A DNA stretch of 40,021 nt from Candidatus Bathyarchaeota archaeon (GTDB lineage Archaea; Thermoproteota; Bathyarchaeia; Bathyarchaeales; DTEX01), in the NCBI GenBank assembly GCA_003661975.1, contig QMXE01000003.1, positions 1-40,021 of the forward strand, written 5' to 3'. The position numbers were made by a program, and so were the translations under genes. Each line of letters begins with the position of its first letter. Position 1 is the stretch's first letter. Below are positions 36,878 to 40,021 of the stretch, piece after piece. The notes under the pieces were generated by a model that saw only the letters and a program-made list of their open reading frames with translations, was not told where the DNA came from and searched no databases.

Positions 36878-37089
36878 TTAACTTCCCTTCCGTCAATAAA
36901 GACTACATCAACATCCTCATTCCTCAAGAGAAGATCCCGATCATAATAATATCTCGGGGCGCCATACTTCTCAGCGAGGCTCCTATCCTTGTCGATGCTG
37001 TGGCTCATAACGGCCACAAGCCTCGAGTTCCCAGCCTCTACTATCGCAAGGGTCTTCTTACTTACTATTGAGCCGCACCCAATCATCAA
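36874..37089 (-). pseudogene. Truncated Gfo/Idh/MocA-like NAD-binding fragment (71 aa), or a mini-Rossmann protein
   Basis: MMIGCGSIVSKKTLAIVEAGNSRLVAVMSHSIDKDRSLAEKYGAPRYYYDRDLLLRNEDVDVVFIDGREVK* matches the first beta-alpha-beta unit and stops there. ATGA overlap with the PiT start. Confidence 0.65.
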
Positions 37090-37221
37090 ACCACCAAAAC
37101 TACTAAATCGGCCATAAAAGAAAAGATTTTTCGCGTGGGAGCATGCTCCTCAAACGAAAAGGCAGAGCATCCCTCTTGATCAATAATTTTATGCTCTCAA
37201 TAGCCTAAATCCCCTTTTGAC

Positions 37222-38379
37222 GTGAGGTTCATGTTGGAGGGTCCTAGGGCAGCTAAACCCGAAGAGCTGGACGATATAGTCCATCTGGTAAACTCGGTCT
37301 TCATGCTAAGACATAATCTGCCCCCGCTGATGAGGAACAGATTTCCACATATCTTCAACGAAGAAAACCTTGAGAATCTCAGGGTGATCGTATGCGACGG
37401 GAAGCCCGTCTCCCACGTTGATATATGGGAGGGTCATCTACTCATCTGCGGTTGCTGGTTTAGGGTTGGAATGCTGGGAAGCGTCTGCACACATCCAGAC
37501 TACAGGAATAGAGGATACGCCTCAGCCCTAGTTAAGGATGCACTCTCAAAGATGCGGAGGGACAATGTCGACTTCATCCTCATTTCGGGCTCAAGAGGCC
37601 TATACAAGAGGCTTGGATGCGTAGAGGCTGGCAGAATCTACAGATACAATCTAAGGCGCGAAGAACTAAACTTAGACCCGAAAGACATAGACCTAATAGG
37701 CTACGATGAGAGCCTACTAAAGGATCTTATCAGAATCTACCATCTGGAACCCGTCAGATACAAGCGCAGCCTAGAAGATTTCAGCCTCCTAGCAGGACGC
37801 GAAATATCGGTGGGGCACGTTAAGATAAAGACTTACCTTGTCATGGCCGATGGTGAGCCGATAGCATACGTGGCTGTCAAGTCGATAAGGGATCCAAGCA
37901 CACTTGAGATATACGAGTATGCAGGATCCAGAAATGCAATTCTACATGCGCTAAGCGTCCTCTATGAGATATTAGATGTAAACGTGATTAGGCTGGCTGT
38001 TCCACATCAGGACATAAATATGCTGCATCTCCTGGAGAGAATAGGCTTGGAAAGGCCGCCCTCAACAGCCCAGGCGGTATTCTCAATCATAAACCCACAA
38101 AGCTTCCTCAGAAAGGTCAAGCCATACCTAGAGGAGAGGATCGGAAAAGAGAGATCAGAAGAACTAATCTCAAGCCTAACAGACGGAAGGATAAGACTAT
38201 ACCTAAACGGCGAGGAGGTGAACCCTCAGGATTCAAGAGCCCTCACACTCCTATTCTTCGGATCGCCGGAAAAACTGAGAGGGCCACCTCAGCCAGAAGT
38301 TGGGATGAAGCCGCATCCAGAATTCATATCGGATGCTCTACCGCTGCCGACGCCAATGCATGGGCTGAATTACATCTGA
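37222..38379 (+). CDS. GNAT-family N-acetyltransferase with C-terminal Eis/SCP2-like extension
   Basis: GMLGSVCTHPDYRNRGYASALVKDALSKMRRDNVDFILISGSRGLYKRLGCVEAG, long C-terminal region with YLNGEEV. Confidence 0.83.
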   Translation: MRFMLEGPRAAKPEELDDIVHLVNSVFMLRHNLPPLMRNRFPHIFNEENLENLRVIVCDGKPVSHVDIWEGHLLICGCWFRVGMLGSVCTHPDYRNRGYASALVKDALSKMRRDNVDFILISGSRGLYKRLGCVEAGRIYRYNLRREELNLDPKDIDLIGYDESLLKDLIRIYHLEPVRYKRSLEDFSLLAGREISVGHVKIKTYLVMADGEPIAYVAVKSIRDPSTLEIYEYAGSRNAILHALSVLYEILDVNVIRLAVPHQDINMLHLLERIGLERPPSTAQAVFSIINPQSFLRKVKPYLEERIGKERSEELISSLTDGRIRLYLNGEEVNPQDSRALTLLFFGSPEKLRGPPQPEVGMKPHPEFISDALPLPTPMHGLNYI

Positions 38380-38426
38380 AGATAATCGACCCTCCAGTTT
38401 GGTAGCACTGCAACCAGCGGCTATTC

Positions 38427-39317
38427 TCAAGTTCTCAAAGAGAGCTGCACCAGTATCCTCTTTGCCCTCCTAATATTATCTATCTTCATTCTGCAGTCTG
38501 GGCATACTTCAGCGGCTCTCCTCAATTCACCGACTAGCTCATCCCTTATATCGGCTCCCTCAACTACCTTCTTTATCGCCCAATCAACCTGTCTTTGGGG
38601 CGCATAGTATGATCCGCATACGCGGCACCTAAGCATCTTAACTTCATTCTCGACGTATGCGTCCTCCCGATCCACAGTTGATAGGTGATATTCCTCTGTA
38701 AGCCTTATAGCCTCTGTTGGACATTCATCTTGGCAGAAGGCGCAGAAGGTGCATCTTCCATAGTTGACTCTTATTATTCGCTTTCCATCCTTATCATGCA
38801 CCTCTATGGCCTCGGAGCTGCATATCTGAGCGCATGCACCGCATCCAATACACTTTTCCCCGTCAAACTCATGCTTCCCCCTGAAACCCTCAGGCGTATA
38901 CCAATAATCCTCCCTCTCCTCCAATTCTATGCCTAAAATCTTCGCTATGGCCGAGATTATGGCCTGAGGCCTAGGCGGGCATCCGGGAATATATAGGTTC
39001 ACTGGAACTATTTGGTCGGGTGGGCCTACCATTGGGTAGCCGTCGCTGAATATCCCCTTAGTGACAGCGCAGTTTCCAACTGCAATAACGATCCTAGGCG
39101 GCCTAAGCCTTTCATAGGCATTTTTTAGCTCCTTTAATCCCTTAACATTTATTCCCCCAGTTATTGCGAGGACATTTGCCTCTTCAGGTGTTGATACTAT
39201 CTCCACTCCAAGAGCCTCAAGCCTATATCTTGGAACGAGACACTCGAGTATCTGCACGTCGCAGCCGTTACAGCCAGCGGACATGAACCTGTAAATTGAG
39301 ATCTTCCCCTCACCCAT
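38427..39317 (-). CDS. [NiFe]-hydrogenase small subunit (NuoB/HycG/EchC-like) fused to a 2x[4Fe-4S] ferredoxin (HycF/EchF-like)
   Basis: SAGCNGCDVQILECL, VGNCAVTKGIF, YIPGCPPRPQAIISAI; then CIGCGACAQICSSEAI and CTFCAFCQDECPTEAI; then CRVCGSYYAP...CPDC. Confidence 0.9.
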   Translation of the reverse strand: MGEGKISIYRFMSAGCNGCDVQILECLVPRYRLEALGVEIVSTPEEANVLAITGGINVKGLKELKNAYERLRPPRIVIAVGNCAVTKGIFSDGYPMVGPPDQIVPVNLYIPGCPPRPQAIISAIAKILGIELEEREDYWYTPEGFRGKHEFDGEKCIGCGACAQICSSEAIEVHDKDGKRIIRVNYGRCTFCAFCQDECPTEAIRLTEEYHLSTVDREDAYVENEVKMLRCRVCGSYYAPQRQVDWAIKKVVEGADIRDELVGELRRAAEVCPDCRMKIDNIRRAKRILVQLSLRT

Positions 39318-40021
39318 CTAAATCAACTCCACCATTCGTCTCCTACCTGTCTTCGCATCTACAACTGTAACGCGATCCGTGCATGCGAAGCATGGATCTA
39401 TACTCTCAATTATCACCCTTGCATCCTGAAGCCTATCGCCGCGAAGCATCTCGATTAATGCAAAGTCATTAGCGAAGGATGGGGTTCTCACCTTCACCCT
39501 TACAGGCATATTCGTCCCATCCGATCTAATGTAATAGACGAGTTCTCCGCGTGGAGCTTCAGCCCTCCCAATCTCCTCCCTCTCCAGAGGCTCACCAGGC
39601 TTAACGGCTATTTCTCCTCCCGGAAGATCATCAAGGGCCTGCTCGATTATGCTTATGCTCTCAAGCGTCTCCCTCGCTCTAACAGAGGTTCTAGCCCACA
39701 CATCACCCTCATCCTCTGTTATCACATTGAAGTCTAGCCTGTCATAGGCAGCGTATGGATCATCCCTACGCACATCGCTTTCCACTCCTGATCCACGTAG
39801 TGTAGGACCGACTGCTCCTAGACTTAACGCCTTCTCCCTTGGCAAGACTCCTATACCCTTAATCTTCTTTGTGAATGCCCCATTCCCATCTAAAAGTGAG
39901 AGCAGATAATCTGAGAGTTTCCTAAGGCTTCTGAGGACCTTACGGATCTTCTCAGCCTTCCTCGGAGTTATATCCCTCCTGACGCCGCCTATCGTATTAA
40001 TCAAATAGTTTATCCTATTCC
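39318..40021 (-). CDS. [NiFe]-hydrogenase large subunit (HycE/EchE/NuoD-like), N-terminus outside window
   Basis: NRINYLINTIGGVRRD continues past the window edge. GAVGPTLRGSGVESDVRRDDPYAAYDRLDF and C-terminal DPCFACTDRV, a [NiFe] CxxC-type motif. Confidence 0.88.
   Translation of the reverse strand, partial: NRINYLINTIGGVRRDITPRKAEKIRKVLRSLRKLSDYLLSLLDGNGAFTKKIKGIGVLPREKALSLGAVGPTLRGSGVESDVRRDDPYAAYDRLDFNVITEDEGDVWARTSVRARETLESISIIEQALDDLPGGEIAVKPGEPLEREEIGRAEAPRGELVYYIRSDGTNMPVRVKVRTPSFANDFALIEMLRGDRLQDARVIIESIDPCFACTDRVTVVDAKTGRRRMVELI

Noticed and set aside
1-40021. tRNA genes, CRISPR arrays, IS elements and C/D box sRNAs
   Set aside because: Scanned by eye for T-loop GGTTCRAATCC-type motifs, spaced direct repeats, transposase ORFs and RTGATGA/CTGA pairs; nothing convincing found, but an Infernal/tRNAscan run would be needed to exclude them.

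Overview
This 40 kb window looks like gene-dense archaeal chromosome. The supporting genes are TBP, TFE-alpha, aMBF1, NAC, aEF1B, a CDC48-type AAA ATPase, Trm56, TrmI and a geranylgeranyl-reductase-family protein. A TACK/Bathyarchaeia-like host is only a guess. Most of the window is core information-processing and metabolic genes. I saw no rRNA, tRNA, CRISPR array, IS element or prophage. Both edge genes are cut: an UppS-type prenyltransferase at the left and a group-4-type [NiFe]-hydrogenase large subunit at the right. Main items worth a second look: (1) a perfect 46-bp palindrome centred on a TATA box in front of an HTH-regulator/HSP20 operon; (2) an untracked 42-aa ORF with a palindromic TATA-like element upstream; (3) apparent non-canonical start codons, ACG for hflX and CTG for NAC; (4) a 45-bp perfect nucleotide repeat between the two Walker-A regions of CDC48; (5) a 71-aa truncated Gfo/Idh/MocA-like Rossmann ORF overlapping a PiT transporter by ATGA; (6) a kinase-domain protein with an unrecognised N-terminal half next to an RNase-J-like nuclease; (7) a GH9 glycosidase without an evident signal peptide; (8) a hydrogenase small subunit fused to a ferredoxin. 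All family calls come from reading the translated ORFs. No database search was run, and I found no clear multi-gene novel defence-like or mobile system.
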